Of a stretch of DNA of 64,000 nt, positions 34,146 to 43,012 are shown in pieces. Under the pieces are notes generated by a model. It worked only from the letters and a program-made list of their open reading frames with translations. It did not search any database and was not told the origin of the DNA. Source of the DNA: an uncultured Lachnospiraceae bacterium (lineage in GTDB: Bacteria > Bacillota > Clostridia > Lachnospirales > Lachnospiraceae); contig CAMWBY010000007.1 of assembly GCA_947172645.1 (NCBI GenBank), forward strand, positions 1 to 64,000. Direction: 5' to 3'. Both the position numbers and the translations under genes were made by a program. The stretch's first letter is position 1, and each line of letters opens with the position of its first letter.

Positions 34146-34242
34146 AGCCGCAAAAGAAAAACAAGCGGCTCCGCAGAAGCGTCCGATGAAATCGGACATA
34201 GAGTTTGTGTCTCGCGCACTCGGCGCAAACTCGTTATGTGCG
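34146..34242 (+). repeat. multi-hairpin element between etfB and etfA
   Basis: Three stems: AGCCG/CGGCT (34146-34150, 34166-34170), GTCCGAT/ATCGGAC (34181-34187, 34191-34197) and GAGTTTG/CAAACTC (34201-34207, 34226-34232). The last part is related to 5578-5625. It starts 2 nt after the etfB stop. Confidence 0.5.
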
Positions 34243-34270
34243 AAAAAGAGTACGCAGAAAGAGGTATAAA

Positions 34271-35317
34271 ATGAATTTAGAAGAATACAAGGGAGTATAT
34301 GTCTTTGCGCAGCAGGTAGACAATGAGATTAGCAGTATTGCGTTTGAATTACTTGGCAAAGCGAAAGACCTCGCTAAAGATTTAAATACAGATGTGACGG
34401 CTGTGTTAATCGGTTCCGATATTAAAGGGCTTGCTGACCAGCTTGCTGAATACGGTGCAGACAAGGTAATCGTTGTGGACGACCCTGAACTGAAGGATTA
34501 CAGGACAGAGCCTTATGCACATGCGCTTTCTTCCGTAATTAACCAGTATAAGCCTGAAATCATGCTTGTCGGCGCTACGGCAATCGGAAGGGATTTAGGC
34601 CCGAGAGTGTCTGCGAGAGTTGCTACTGGTTTGACAGCAGACTGTACCGTACTGGAAATCGGTGATTTTCCGTTACAGGCAGTTCCGGGTCAGGAGCAGT
34701 TACATAATCAGCTGCTTATGACGCGTCCCGCATTTGGCGGTAACACCATCGCTACGATTGCATGTCCTTACAACCGTCCTCAGATGGCTACGGTACGTGC
34801 AGGCGTTATGCAGAAGATTGACCCTATTAAGGGCGCTAAGGCTGTCGTAGAAGAGTTCAACCCTGGATTCACACCGGATAACAAATATGTGGAAATCCTT
34901 GAGATTGTGAAAGCAGTTACAGAGACGGTTGATATCATGGACGCTAAGATTCTTGTATCTGGCGGACGTGGCGTGGGAAGCCCGGAGAACTTCAAGATTC
35001 TGGAAGAGCTTGCAGAAGTGCTTGGCGGTACGGTAAGCTGCTCACGTGCGGTTGTGGATTCCGGTTGGAAGCCGAAAGACCTGCAGGTAGGCCAGACAGG
35101 TAAGACTGTACGTCCTAACGTATATTTTGCAATCGGTATTTCCGGCGCTATCCAGCACGTGGCTGGTATGGAAGAGTCTGATATTATCATTGCAATCAAT
35201 AAGGATGCAGACGCGCCGATTTTCGATGTAGCGGATTACGGTGTGGTAGGCGACCTGAATAAGATTGTTCCGAAGCTGACAGCAGCTCTTAAGGCTGAGA
35301 TTGCAGCGGCAAAATAA
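34271..35317 (+). CDS. etfA: electron transfer flavoprotein alpha subunit
   Basis: 348 residues. The C-terminal FAD domain is clear: VSGGRGVGSPENF, VVDSGWKPKDLQVGQTGKTVRPNVYFAIGISGAIQHVAGM and INKDADAPIFDVADYGVVGD. It partners EtfB and Bcd. The ATG giving MNLEEYKGVYVFAQQ is used because GAAAGAGG precedes it. The frame is open 22 codons upstream through the hairpin element, which is unlikely to be translated. A terminator closes the operon. Confidence 0.97.
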   Translation: MNLEEYKGVYVFAQQVDNEISSIAFELLGKAKDLAKDLNTDVTAVLIGSDIKGLADQLAEYGADKVIVVDDPELKDYRTEPYAHALSSVINQYKPEIMLVGATAIGRDLGPRVSARVATGLTADCTVLEIGDFPLQAVPGQEQLHNQLLMTRPAFGGNTIATIACPYNRPQMATVRAGVMQKIDPIKGAKAVVEEFNPGFTPDNKYVEILEIVKAVTETVDIMDAKILVSGGRGVGSPENFKILEELAEVLGGTVSCSRAVVDSGWKPKDLQVGQTGKTVRPNVYFAIGISGAIQHVAGMEESDIIIAINKDADAPIFDVADYGVVGDLNKIVPKLTAALKAEIAAAK

Positions 35318-35364
35318 GCGGAGAAATTTCTATAAATTAAAAGTATAGATATTGTAAATATAAG

Positions 35365-35400
35365 GAAACGCCCGGCTTTTTCGCTTGGGCGTTTCTTTTT
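35365..35400 (+). terminator. terminator of the butyrate operon
   Basis: GAAACGCCC (35365-35373) pairs perfectly with GGGCGTTTC (35387-35395) and is followed by TTTTT. Confidence 0.88.
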
Positions 35401-35424
35401 GTCTCGATTTATGTTATGATAATG

Positions 35425-35540
35425 CTAGTGTATGATTTACCAATTAGCTATACTTTTTGCTTGCCTAGCTTTTTTTTCAAACGCTTTGTATCAGGCAATT
35501 TTAGTAAGTGCAGGATGTGCATGTGATTGGAAAGTGATGC
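35425..35540. repeat. deleted copy of the palindromic MITE-like element
   Basis: CTAGTGTATGATTTACCAAT and the next TAGCTATACTTTTTGCTTGCC match the left half of the 21349 element almost base for base. CAAACGCTTTGTATCAGGCAATT matches its right half. About 60 nt including the apical hairpin are missing, and the right end is eroded. It occupies the 316-nt gap between etfA and the ABC ATPase. Confidence 0.55.
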
Positions 35541-35633
35541 GCCGGAGATATCTTCAGTGAACAGGAGGGGCATGTCCTGTTATTGCATGAATACCCCGGA
35601 ATGAGGACAGGATGGAGGTCTGGCAGAAGAATC

Positions 35634-36335
35634 ATGGAGAACATGATTACAGTGACGGATATTACAAGTTCATATGGGCGCAGACGGATTCTGAAAGGGG
35701 CTTCCTTCACGGCGGAGAGGGGCCAGTGTATCGGTATTGTCGGAGCCAATGGCTGTGGGAAATCGACATTGTTGTCAGTTTTGGCCGGGACATTGAAACC
35801 ACAATTAGGCGAAGTGCTTTATTATGGCAGGACGGCCTGGAGCCATGGCGGCGGCAGGATGCATGGCGACCGGGAAGTTATCCGCAGTATGACAGGTTAT
35901 GTACCCCAGGAGAATCCGCTGATTCCGGAATTAAGTGTGTACGATAATCTGCGTTTATGGTATCCGGACAAGAAGCAGCTCAGAGAGGAGTTGGAGAAGG
36001 GCTTCCTAAGCCTGTTGGGGATTGGAGAATTTTGTACAAAGCAGGTGAATAAACTGTCTGGGGGGATGAAGAAGCGGGTGAGCATCGGGATTGCCATGGC
36101 AGGGATGCCGCCGGTACTGTTGTTGGATGAGCCGAGCGCGGCGCTTGACCTTGTATGTAAAGAAGATATCCGCAGATATTTACAGGTATATCTGTCACGG
36201 AAAGGCACGGTGGTCATTACGACCCATGAGGAGAGCGAGCTTGATTTGTGTCATAAGCTGTATGTGATGAAAGAAGGGCGGCTCGCTCAGGCGGACAACA
36301 GGCTGCGCGGAGGGGAGTTAGTGAAACTGTTTTAG
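35634..36335 (+). CDS. ABC transporter ATP-binding protein (ABC-2 exporter type)
   Basis: About 233 residues. Walker A GANGCGKST (near residues 37-45 in this numbering less 17), Q-loop YVPQENPLI, signature NKLSGGMKKRVSIGIA, Walker B VLLLDEPSAALD and the H-loop TTHEE are intact. It should power export with the two ABC-2-like membrane proteins encoded 2-4 kb downstream. The start is taken at the ATG giving MENMITVTDI. An in-frame ATG at 35583 lacks a better site. The substrate is unknown. Confidence 0.88.
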   Translation: MENMITVTDITSSYGRRRILKGASFTAERGQCIGIVGANGCGKSTLLSVLAGTLKPQLGEVLYYGRTAWSHGGGRMHGDREVIRSMTGYVPQENPLIPELSVYDNLRLWYPDKKQLREELEKGFLSLLGIGEFCTKQVNKLSGGMKKRVSIGIAMAGMPPVLLLDEPSAALDLVCKEDIRRYLQVYLSRKGTVVITTHEESELDLCHKLYVMKEGRLAQADNRLRGGELVKLF

Positions 36336-36374
36336 TACAGCGAAAATGAAGCCTTTGATATATTCGCTGTACTA
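36333..36374 (+). terminator. stem-loop at the end of the ABC ATPase gene
   Basis: TAGTACAGCGAA (36333-36344, beginning with the stop codon) pairs perfectly with TTCGCTGTACTA (36363-36374). There is no U-tract, so it may attenuate or protect rather than terminate. Confidence 0.45.
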
Positions 36375-36431
36375 GCGTATTGCCGGAACCAAGAGATTAC
36401 GAGAGTGCATCAGAAAGAATGAGGGGGAGAA

Positions 36432-38081
36432 ATGGACGGAAAAGATTTCGACAATGTAAATAGTTATGTACCGCAGGAAATTCCGATTCCTGGGGCGGAC
36501 GGGCAGAGGGATTTGCATGGCTATTCTAACGACCCATACTGCCACAATCCGTATCAGGACAGTGGAAATACAGGGGAGACGACTGAGCAGGCATATGACC
36601 CCGGTAACATGAATATACCGAATATACCGGTGCCGCCGCCATATCCGCCGCAGGGGGCCAGGAAGGGGCCGGGGGCAAAGATAATTATCGGCGTCGTGTG
36701 TGCCTTTGCGGTGGCTCTTGTTATTAGTATGGGCGTGGCGGGGTATTTAAGAAGCCGTCCGGAATATAAGATTGCAAAGGGCTTTCAGAACCTGGGCATG
36801 GAAATCAGTCAGACAGAGAATCCGCTTTTGGAAAAAATCGGGTATGAGGACCTTGTGCAGATGATGGGAGAAGAGGGGAGCCATATAGACTCTACCTTGG
36901 ATTTTTCCATGGATGTGCCTTACCTTGGCACTACCACGTTAGGCATTGACACGGATTATTATAAGGACATGGAAGCGAAAGAGCTGAGCGCCGATACAAG
37001 CCTTAGCATGATGAATTATGATTTTGCCCACCTTAACATTTATGCGGATAAGGATGTATTTTGCTTTTCCGTTCCAGAGCTTTTTATGGAAGATTTATAT
37101 ATTGACAATGAGAATGTTCTCAGCCAGTTTCATGATTCTATCTGGGGCGACAGCACATATATATTTGACGATGAGACGGAAGATTTTTCCATCAATCTTT
37201 TCCCGGATAAAGATGTAAAGACGGCGCTGGATGTCTGGAGAAACCTGGATGAGACATATAAGCATTTTGAGAGCGATTTGAATGCCTGCAGGGAAGGGAT
37301 GAAAATCGAGAAAGTGGAGAAAGGGCTATACAGGGTGGTTTTTCCTGCGAAAGAGACAAACAGGCTTGTGAAGAACTTTGCCAAGAGCTACAGCGATGTG
37401 TATGGTATGCAGGAAGACATGGAATTGTTTTTGGAATATGATGAGACAATCGGTTCGGATGTAGGGCTGCTTTTTGAGATTGACGGGCATAACCGCATTG
37501 AGAGCATTATGTTGGAGAATCCGGTGAAGATGCTTGACGGCAATATTGATGTGGAAGCTGAAATCTTTTTCCTGGGGGAAAAAAGAAGCATCGACAAAAT
37601 GCAGGGGAAACTGGAGGCCTCTGGTGATGACGGCGCTTCCAGGGAAGTGCTCTGGCAGATACAGCAGACGGTTTTGAAAGATACTTATGGATTTGACATG
37701 GATGTGAAAATGTCAGAGGATGAAAGCACTGTTAGCAAGATTAAACTTACGGCGGATTGCGATGCGGCGCAGAACCAATTTGGGATGGCATTCTCTATGA
37801 AAGATGAATGGGATGACATAGGGATGGATATAGAAGGGAAGGTTGACGATATTGTGATGGGTAGAAACCTGTCGGTTGAATTGGAGAAGCTGGCCCTTCA
37901 GATGAACGGTGAAGAACTCTACAAGATTACAGGAGACATCGTGATAGAGCCGTTGAGTACCGGAGTTAAGCGGAAAGTGAAGGCTAAGACGGCGTTTTTC
38001 GAGATGACTTGGGAGGATTGGTTTGACATTATCGACCGTATTGATGACGAGTACGGCAGCTTATTGGACAGTTTATGGTAA
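36432..38081 (+). CDS. single-pass membrane protein with proline-rich N-terminus, function unknown
   Basis: 549 residues. The first about 75 are polar and Pro/Asn-rich (NIPNIPVPPPYPPQGARKG) and presumably cytoplasmic. One membrane segment (IIIGVVCAFAVALVISMGVAGYL cut short here, residues 78-100) follows. Then comes a long extracytoplasmic part, rich in Asp/Glu, with repeated beta-strand-like stretches. I do not recognise a named domain. Its place between an ABC ATPase and two permeases suggests it belongs to the export or envelope system. A GGGGGAG site precedes the ATG. Confidence 0.6.
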   Translation: MDGKDFDNVNSYVPQEIPIPGADGQRDLHGYSNDPYCHNPYQDSGNTGETTEQAYDPGNMNIPNIPVPPPYPPQGARKGPGAKIIIGVVCAFAVALVISMGVAGYLRSRPEYKIAKGFQNLGMEISQTENPLLEKIGYEDLVQMMGEEGSHIDSTLDFSMDVPYLGTTTLGIDTDYYKDMEAKELSADTSLSMMNYDFAHLNIYADKDVFCFSVPELFMEDLYIDNENVLSQFHDSIWGDSTYIFDDETEDFSINLFPDKDVKTALDVWRNLDETYKHFESDLNACREGMKIEKVEKGLYRVVFPAKETNRLVKNFAKSYSDVYGMQEDMELFLEYDETIGSDVGLLFEIDGHNRIESIMLENPVKMLDGNIDVEAEIFFLGEKRSIDKMQGKLEASGDDGASREVLWQIQQTVLKDTYGFDMDVKMSEDESTVSKIKLTADCDAAQNQFGMAFSMKDEWDDIGMDIEGKVDDIVMGRNLSVELEKLALQMNGEELYKITGDIVIEPLSTGVKRKVKAKTAFFEMTWEDWFDIIDRIDDEYGSLLDSLW

Positions 38082-38104
38082 AACGGAATTTTCTGGAAGG
38101 ATTA

Positions 38105-38232
38105 GGTTGAAAAATAAGTCTGATGACCTTATTTTTCAACCGGCTATTTGTTTCTGAGCGAAAGCAAATAGCTTTTATGGCAGACGCAAATTTGAGATTT
38201 GCGTCGCCTCTTCGCGACAAGTCGCTCAGAAA
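38105..38232 (+). other. intergenic region with competing RNA structures
   Basis: A perfect 14-bp hairpin (38105-38118 / 38128-38141) is followed by two mutually exclusive pairings: GCTATTTG/CAAATAGC (38143-38150 / 38165-38172), or the long-range stem TTTCTGAGCGA/TCGCTCAGAAA (38151-38161 / 38222-38232). The latter encloses the hairpins GACGCAAAT/ATTTGCGTC and GCGAC/GTCGC. The far arm ends one base before the GAGG ribosome-binding site of the next gene. Confidence 0.5.
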
Positions 38233-38243
38233 TGAGGATTAAG

Positions 38244-38474
38244 ATGGGTAATATGGGAGAAGAGGCGATGATTGCCGAGATTATGAGGCATCTGGACGCG
38301 GAATCCACACAGGGAGTATACCGGATGAGCGTAACCTTTGACGAAGAGGAGGAGCAGAGCAAGACTGTTTCCCACAAGTGCTGCAATATGTACGGCAGGC
38401 CCGCTTCCGAGACGGTCGGTCTGCTTGATATGTACACGGATATGAATGCAGGGGAACCGGACCGGAAGGTATAA
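38244..38474 (+). CDS. small acidic protein of unknown function
   Basis: 76 residues from the ATG 6 nt after a GAGG site. An in-frame ATG at 38232 would add four residues. It starts MGNMGEEAMIAEIMRHLD and is Glu/Asp-rich, with a KCCNMYG motif and no membrane segment. I do not recognise the family. It ends 5 nt before the first ABC-2 permease gene, so it is probably translated with it and may be an accessory factor of the exporter. Confidence 0.6.
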   Translation: MGNMGEEAMIAEIMRHLDAESTQGVYRMSVTFDEEEEQSKTVSHKCCNMYGRPASETVGLLDMYTDMNAGEPDRKV

Positions 38475-38479
38475 GGCGG

Positions 38480-39730
38480 ATGAGACAGAGAGCACAATAT
38501 CTGTATATTGAGATAAAGAAGACAATACGCATGCTTCCACGCATGACGTCACAGGCAATCCTGCTTATGGTATTGATAGGCGCGGTTGCTTTTTGTGGTG
38601 CGAAGAGCATGGAGCGGGAACCGCTGGCTGTCAGCGCAGACATCGGGATTGTGGTGCATGAAGACAATATCATGACCCAGATGGCCCTTGGCTATGTGGA
38701 AAATCTGGAGAGCGCGTCTAAGGTCTGCCATTTTATACAGGTGTCCGAAGAGGACGGCTTCCGACTGTTGAAAGAAGGGCGGATGGCAGCGTTGATTGTA
38801 CTGCCTGAGCAATTGGTGGAGGGGATTATGGATGGCCGGAATCCTACCGTGGATGTCTGTTTTCCGAAAAACGCCGGGTTGGAGGCCATGCTTTTGCGGG
38901 AGCTGACGGAATCGGGAGCGGGGCTTCTTGGTGTGGCACAGGCGCAGATTTATGGCGCGGGAGATGTGGCGGCGGCATATGGAATGGAAGAAAATTTGTC
39001 AGTTATGGAATCAGAGATTGACAGCTATAATCTTGCTTTTGCACTTGACAGGCTTGCAGTCTATGACACGGAGAAGGTTTCCGCTACGGGGCGGATGAAC
39101 GTCTTCCAGTATTATGCGGCTTCGGGATTTGTCTTTTTCCTGCTCCTTACGGGGATGGCATTGTACCCTGTGATGCAGGAAGAACCGCGGGCATTTTGCG
39201 GGCAGCTTCGAAGGCAGGGGACAGGCAGTCTATGGCAGAGTTTTTGTAAATGGCTGTGTGGGTTATTATGTATGGGAGTATTTTTAGGGATTTTTTGGGC
39301 AGTGTTTAAGATGGCAAGCATGGTTATGCCGGAGCAGGCGGCGGAGTTTGTCGGGCTGTTCAAGAGCGGGGTAGGCGGTTATCCGGCGGGTGTGCAGATA
39401 GGGAGTCTGTGTCTGGTTATCATTTCCTCAGTTACGCTTGTCTACTTTTTGTACAGCATCCCGGGGAGCAGGACAGGCAGCATTCTTCTTATTTTCCTGC
39501 TATCCGTCGTGATGGTCTATCTGTCAGGAGGATTTGTTCCTTCCGTATTTTTGCCCCAGGCTGTACAGCAGGCAGGCAGCATTTTGCCCACATCCTATCT
39601 GATTCGGGCGTTTGGATGTATGTTTGTGGAGTATGGCGTGGGTGAGCTTGGGCAGTGCGCGGCGGTATTGTGCGGATATACGGTACTGTGCGGCGCGGCG
39701 GCATATTTCCTGCGCACCAGAAGAGAGTAG
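38480..39730 (+). CDS. ABC-2 type transporter permease
   Basis: 416 residues. One N-terminal membrane segment is followed by an extracytoplasmic domain of about 180 residues and then five to six membrane segments. This is the layout of ABC-2/YhgE-type permeases that export drugs, peptides or polymers. The conserved ABC-2 features are general rather than motif-based, so the call rests on topology and on the ATPase upstream. The next gene has the same architecture, suggesting a heterodimer. Confidence 0.75.
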   Translation: MRQRAQYLYIEIKKTIRMLPRMTSQAILLMVLIGAVAFCGAKSMEREPLAVSADIGIVVHEDNIMTQMALGYVENLESASKVCHFIQVSEEDGFRLLKEGRMAALIVLPEQLVEGIMDGRNPTVDVCFPKNAGLEAMLLRELTESGAGLLGVAQAQIYGAGDVAAAYGMEENLSVMESEIDSYNLAFALDRLAVYDTEKVSATGRMNVFQYYAASGFVFFLLLTGMALYPVMQEEPRAFCGQLRRQGTGSLWQSFCKWLCGLLCMGVFLGIFWAVFKMASMVMPEQAAEFVGLFKSGVGGYPAGVQIGSLCLVIISSVTLVYFLYSIPGSRTGSILLIFLLSVVMVYLSGGFVPSVFLPQAVQQAGSILPTSYLIRAFGCMFVEYGVGELGQCAAVLCGYTVLCGAAAYFLRTRRE

Positions 39731-39786
39731 GGACGGTTTTATGAAGAGAGTTGTTCCGGCACGTAGATTAAGGTTAAGGACACGCT

Positions 39787-41013
39787 ATGACGGGAGAAAA
39801 GAAAACTTTACGATACAAACAGTATAGTATATGGCTGCGCCTCGTTGCCAAGAGAATATGGAAGCAGCCGGTTTATATCCTTTTGCTCGTACTGATTCCC
39901 GTGCTCGGTTATGTCTTGGGGAGGATGCAGCAGGACCAGGCGGGCGGTGTTTCGGTGGCGGTCTATATAGAAGAAGGCGCATGGAGCGGCGAATTGTCGG
40001 ACGGTCTGCGAGAACAGGAGACGGACAGTGTATTGCGCTTTGATTTCTGTGCGGATGAGATGGAAGTGGAGCGGCGCGTGATGAAATCCGATGCGGACTG
40101 CGGGTTTATTATCAAATCGGATTTAGCGGAGAGGGTACGGGATAAAGACTGGAGGAAAGCAATCACGGTTTACGAGACGGAAAACAGCAGCATAACCGGG
40201 ATGGCGAAAGAGCGGATTGGGAGCGTGGTGTTCCGGCTGTACTCTGAACAATGTTATGAAGATTACATGAGAGAGACAGCGGCGGACATGCGGAAGGATA
40301 AAGCCCCGCAGGAAACCTTGGCAGGGGGAAACAGCATGGGGCAGCAGGAAGGTGAAGCAGCAGAAGAAAGAGAAAGGGCGCATCAGGCCGACGACATGGC
40401 TGAGTTTGCCTTGGAGGCCTACGAGCGACATTTGGCGGACGGCAGCACTTTTGGGTTTCGGTATCTATATGATGACCAGAATAGTCAAGACAGTTCCGAC
40501 ATAAGTGTAGTAAATGACACGGTTGTCTTCCCCGTAAAAGGGGTGTTTGCGGTGATAATTTTCATCAGCGGCATGTGCGGTATGTTAGAATATGACAGGG
40601 ACAGACAGGAAAAAAGGTTTTACCGGATAGCTCCTAATATATTGACTTGTATAGTCGATATATGGATGCCTACGGTATTCCTCTCCGCCGCCGTGCTTAT
40701 CTGCTTGTGGATTTTTGATGGCATAAGAGCTTGTGGACAGGAGATAAGTCTAGGCGGTATACTGACTGTCTGGAGTGCGGGCGCATGGGGAAGACAGATT
40801 GGGAGCCTGTTATTGTACCAGTGTGTGGTTGTAGTGTACTGCTGCATACTCAGGCTGATGCTCCGCAGGCAGGAGACGGTTGCGGCGGCAATCCCTGTTC
40901 TGTCTTTGGGAAGTCTGGTGTGCGCGCCGGTGTTTGTCAGACTGGCGGCTTATATACCTGTTTTTACAGTGTTGGAGAAATTGTTTCCGCCAACCTATTA
41001 TTTAATGTGGTAA
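39787..41013 (+). CDS. second ABC-2 type transporter permease
   Basis: 408 residues with the same plan as its neighbour: an N-terminal membrane anchor (PVYILLLVLIPVLGYVLG), a soluble domain of about 200 residues rich in Glu and Gln, and a C-terminal bundle of about six membrane segments. It probably pairs with the upstream permease and the ATPase. The gene is 56 nt downstream of the first permease. The substrate is unknown. Confidence 0.72.
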   Translation: MTGEKKTLRYKQYSIWLRLVAKRIWKQPVYILLLVLIPVLGYVLGRMQQDQAGGVSVAVYIEEGAWSGELSDGLREQETDSVLRFDFCADEMEVERRVMKSDADCGFIIKSDLAERVRDKDWRKAITVYETENSSITGMAKERIGSVVFRLYSEQCYEDYMRETAADMRKDKAPQETLAGGNSMGQQEGEAAEERERAHQADDMAEFALEAYERHLADGSTFGFRYLYDDQNSQDSSDISVVNDTVVFPVKGVFAVIIFISGMCGMLEYDRDRQEKRFYRIAPNILTCIVDIWMPTVFLSAAVLICLWIFDGIRACGQEISLGGILTVWSAGAWGRQIGSLLLYQCVVVVYCCILRLMLRRQETVAAAIPVLSLGSLVCAPVFVRLAAYIPVFTVLEKLFPPTYYLMW

Positions 41014-41063
41014 ATATTGCCCGCGGAAAAGCGGCGTAGAAATGGAGTGAAAAGGAGTGAAAA

Positions 41064-42149
41064 ATGGATAACACAGCACAAGAGAAAAATATTATGGAGT
41101 ACGAGACGGTGGCCCTTGATGATGACAATGACGCCCTGGTGATTCTGGACCAGACCAAACTGCCGGGCAGGGCGGAACTGGCGAGCCTGCACACGGGTGA
41201 GGAAATCTGGGACGCCATCTACCTGCTTAAAGTGCGCGGCGCGCCTGCCATCGGTGTGGCGGCGGCTTTCGGCATCTATCTTCTGTCAAAGAAGATTGAG
41301 ACACAGGACTATGATGTCTTCTACGAGGAATTTTGCAGGCAGAAAAATTATCTGAACTCCGCCAGGCCTACGGCGGTCAATCTGTCATGGGCGTTGAATC
41401 GGATGGAACAGGTCTGCATCGCCAACAAGACGCTTCCTGTGGACGCTATTAAGGAGAAGCTGCGGGAAGAGTCCATAGCCTTGAAGGAAGAGGACATACG
41501 GGTATGCAAATCCATAGGGGAGCATGGGTTGAAGCTTGTGAAACCGGGAGACGGCATTTTGACCCACTGTAACGCCGGGCAGCTTGCCACATGCAAATAC
41601 GGGACGGCCACGGCGCCTATTTATTTGGGACAGGAGAGGGGATACAACTTCCGGGTGTTTGCGGATGAGACCAGGCCGCTTTTGCAGGGGGCCAGGCTGA
41701 CGGCATATGAATTGCAGTCTTCCGGCGTGGACGTGACGCTGATTTGCGATAACATGTCCGCCACGGTCATGCGTAACGGCTGGGTCAACGCTGTGTTCGT
41801 AGGCTGCGACCGCGTGGCTGCCAACGGCGATACGGCCAACAAGATAGGGACGTCCGTGGTTGCGACGGTGGCGAAACGGTACAATGTGCCGGTCTATATC
41901 TGCGCTCCCACATCCACGATTGACATGGATACCCCTACCGGGGCGGATATTACCATCGAGCAGCGGCCGGCCCATGAGGTGACGGACATGTGGTATGAGA
42001 AGCCTATGGCGCCTGCGGGGGTCAAAGTGTTCAATCCGGCGTTCGATGTGACAGACCATGATTTGATTGCAGGCATCGTGACGGAGTATGGGGTTGCCAG
42101 GGAGCCTTATACGGAGTCGCTTCAGGAGATTTTTAAGAAAAAAGGTTAA
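41064..42149 (+). CDS. mtnA: 5-methylthioribose-1-phosphate / 5-deoxyribose-1-phosphate isomerase
   Basis: 361 residues of the MtnA family. It has the [15 protein letters not shown] substrate loop, the catalytic Cys in [10 protein letters not shown], and the catalytic Asp in [11 protein letters not shown], plus NKIGTSVVA and [12 protein letters not shown]. It isomerises aldose-1-phosphate to ketose-1-phosphate. The partner directly downstream is a class II aldolase. The other methionine-salvage genes (mtnB, C, D, E) are absent here. A DHAP shunt (DrdI role) for 5-deoxyribose or methylthioribose is therefore more likely than the full salvage cycle. Confidence 0.9.
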   Translation: MDNTAQEKNIMEYETVALDDDNDALVILDQTKLPGRAELASLHTGEEIWDAIYLLKVRGAPAIGVAAAFGIYLLSKKIETQDYDVFYEEFCRQKNYLNSARPTAVNLSWALNRMEQVCIANKTLPVDAIKEKLREESIALKEEDIRVCKSIGEHGLKLVKPGDGILTHCNAGQLATCKYGTATAPIYLGQERGYNFRVFADETRPLLQGARLTAYELQSSGVDVTLICDNMSATVMRNGWVNAVFVGCDRVAANGDTANKIGTSVVATVAKRYNVPVYICAPTSTIDMDTPTGADITIEQRPAHEVTDMWYEKPMAPAGVKVFNPAFDVTDHDLIAGIVTEYGVAREPYTESLQEIFKKKG

Positions 42150-42178
42150 AGGCACCAATATTTTCCAGGAGGCAGCTT

Positions 42179-42853
42179 ATGGGATATATGTCAGAAAAAA
42201 AGGCCAAAAAAGCCATTATCGATATCGGGCAGCGCATGTATGTCCGCAATTTTGTGGCGGCAAACGACGGTAATATTTCCGTCAAGACAGGGGATAACGA
42301 GGTGTGGGCGACACCCACGGGCGTCTCCAAAGGATACATGAAAAAGAAAATGCTTGTGAAGGTGGATTTGGACGGCAATGTGCTGGAAGGGACGTACAAA
42401 CCTTCTTCCGAGCTTAAGATGCACCTGCGCGCTTACCGGGAGAACCGGGACATCCGTTCCGTGTGCCATGCGCATCCGCCAATCTGTACTTGTTTTGCGA
42501 TAGCGGGGATTCCTCTCGATAAGCCTGTGCTTGCCGAGGCGGTCATCACCCTGGGGGATGTGCCTGTGGCGCCTTATGCGGAGCTTGGCAGCAGCAGTGT
42601 GCCGGAGGTGATTGCCCCGTACTGCCACACCCACAATGGAGTGCTCCTTGCCAACCATGGCGCGGTGACGTGGGCGGAAGACCCTTACGCGGCATATTAC
42701 CGGTTAGAGTCCATGGAGTATTATGCCAATATACTCTTGATTACGGACAAAATTTTAGACAGGCAGAACCTTCTTGATGACGGGCAGATTGACAGACTGC
42801 TTGCTATGCGGGAGAAATTCGGTATCAAGCGCGGCGGCGTGCCGTCACGTTAA
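42179..42853 (+). CDS. class II aldolase, probable 5-deoxyribulose/5-methylthioribulose-1-phosphate aldolase
   Basis: 224 residues of the FucA/AraD fold. Zinc-binding histidines appear in CHAHPPICTCFA and the later TLGDVPVAPYAELGSS and YCHTHNGVLLANHGAVTWAEDP. NDGNISVKTG binds the phosphate. After the upstream isomerase it would split the ketose phosphate to DHAP and an aldehyde (DrdA or Ald2 role). The ATG is 6 nt after CAGGAGG. The gap to the isomerase is 29 nt, so the two are one operon. A fuculose-phosphate aldolase role is the alternative. Confidence 0.82.
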   Translation: MGYMSEKKAKKAIIDIGQRMYVRNFVAANDGNISVKTGDNEVWATPTGVSKGYMKKKMLVKVDLDGNVLEGTYKPSSELKMHLRAYRENRDIRSVCHAHPPICTCFAIAGIPLDKPVLAEAVITLGDVPVAPYAELGSSSVPEVIAPYCHTHNGVLLANHGAVTWAEDPYAAYYRLESMEYYANILLITDKILDRQNLLDDGQIDRLLAMREKFGIKRGGVPSR

Positions 42854-42894
42854 GAGCCAGGTAGAAATTTTTCCTTCCTATTTTTATTTTCCTA

Positions 42895-42903
42895 TGTTAC
42901 AAT
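42895..42903 (+). promoter_or_regulatory. candidate extended -10 promoter of glnS
   Basis: TGTTACAAT at 42895-42903, a TG-n-TACAAT extended -10, lies 110 nt before glnS. No T-box signature was seen in the leader. Confidence 0.4.
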
Positions 42904-43012
42904 GTCGGTAGGCAGTGTGTCCGCAGGACTTTTATGTGCGGGCCCACAGGAAAAAGAAGCAATATAGGCGCCGGCTACAGACGGTAGACGGGCGGCGCCG
43001 CAGGGAGTATCC

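Noticed and set aside
38149..38558. Antisense open frames over the small gene and permease start
   Set aside because: They lack ribosome-binding sites and recognisable domains, and overlap supported genes.
42854..43012. T-box leader upstream of glnS
   Set aside because: No AGGGTGGNACCGCG-like T-box sequence and no matching terminator were found. Only a GC hairpin and an extended -10 are visible.
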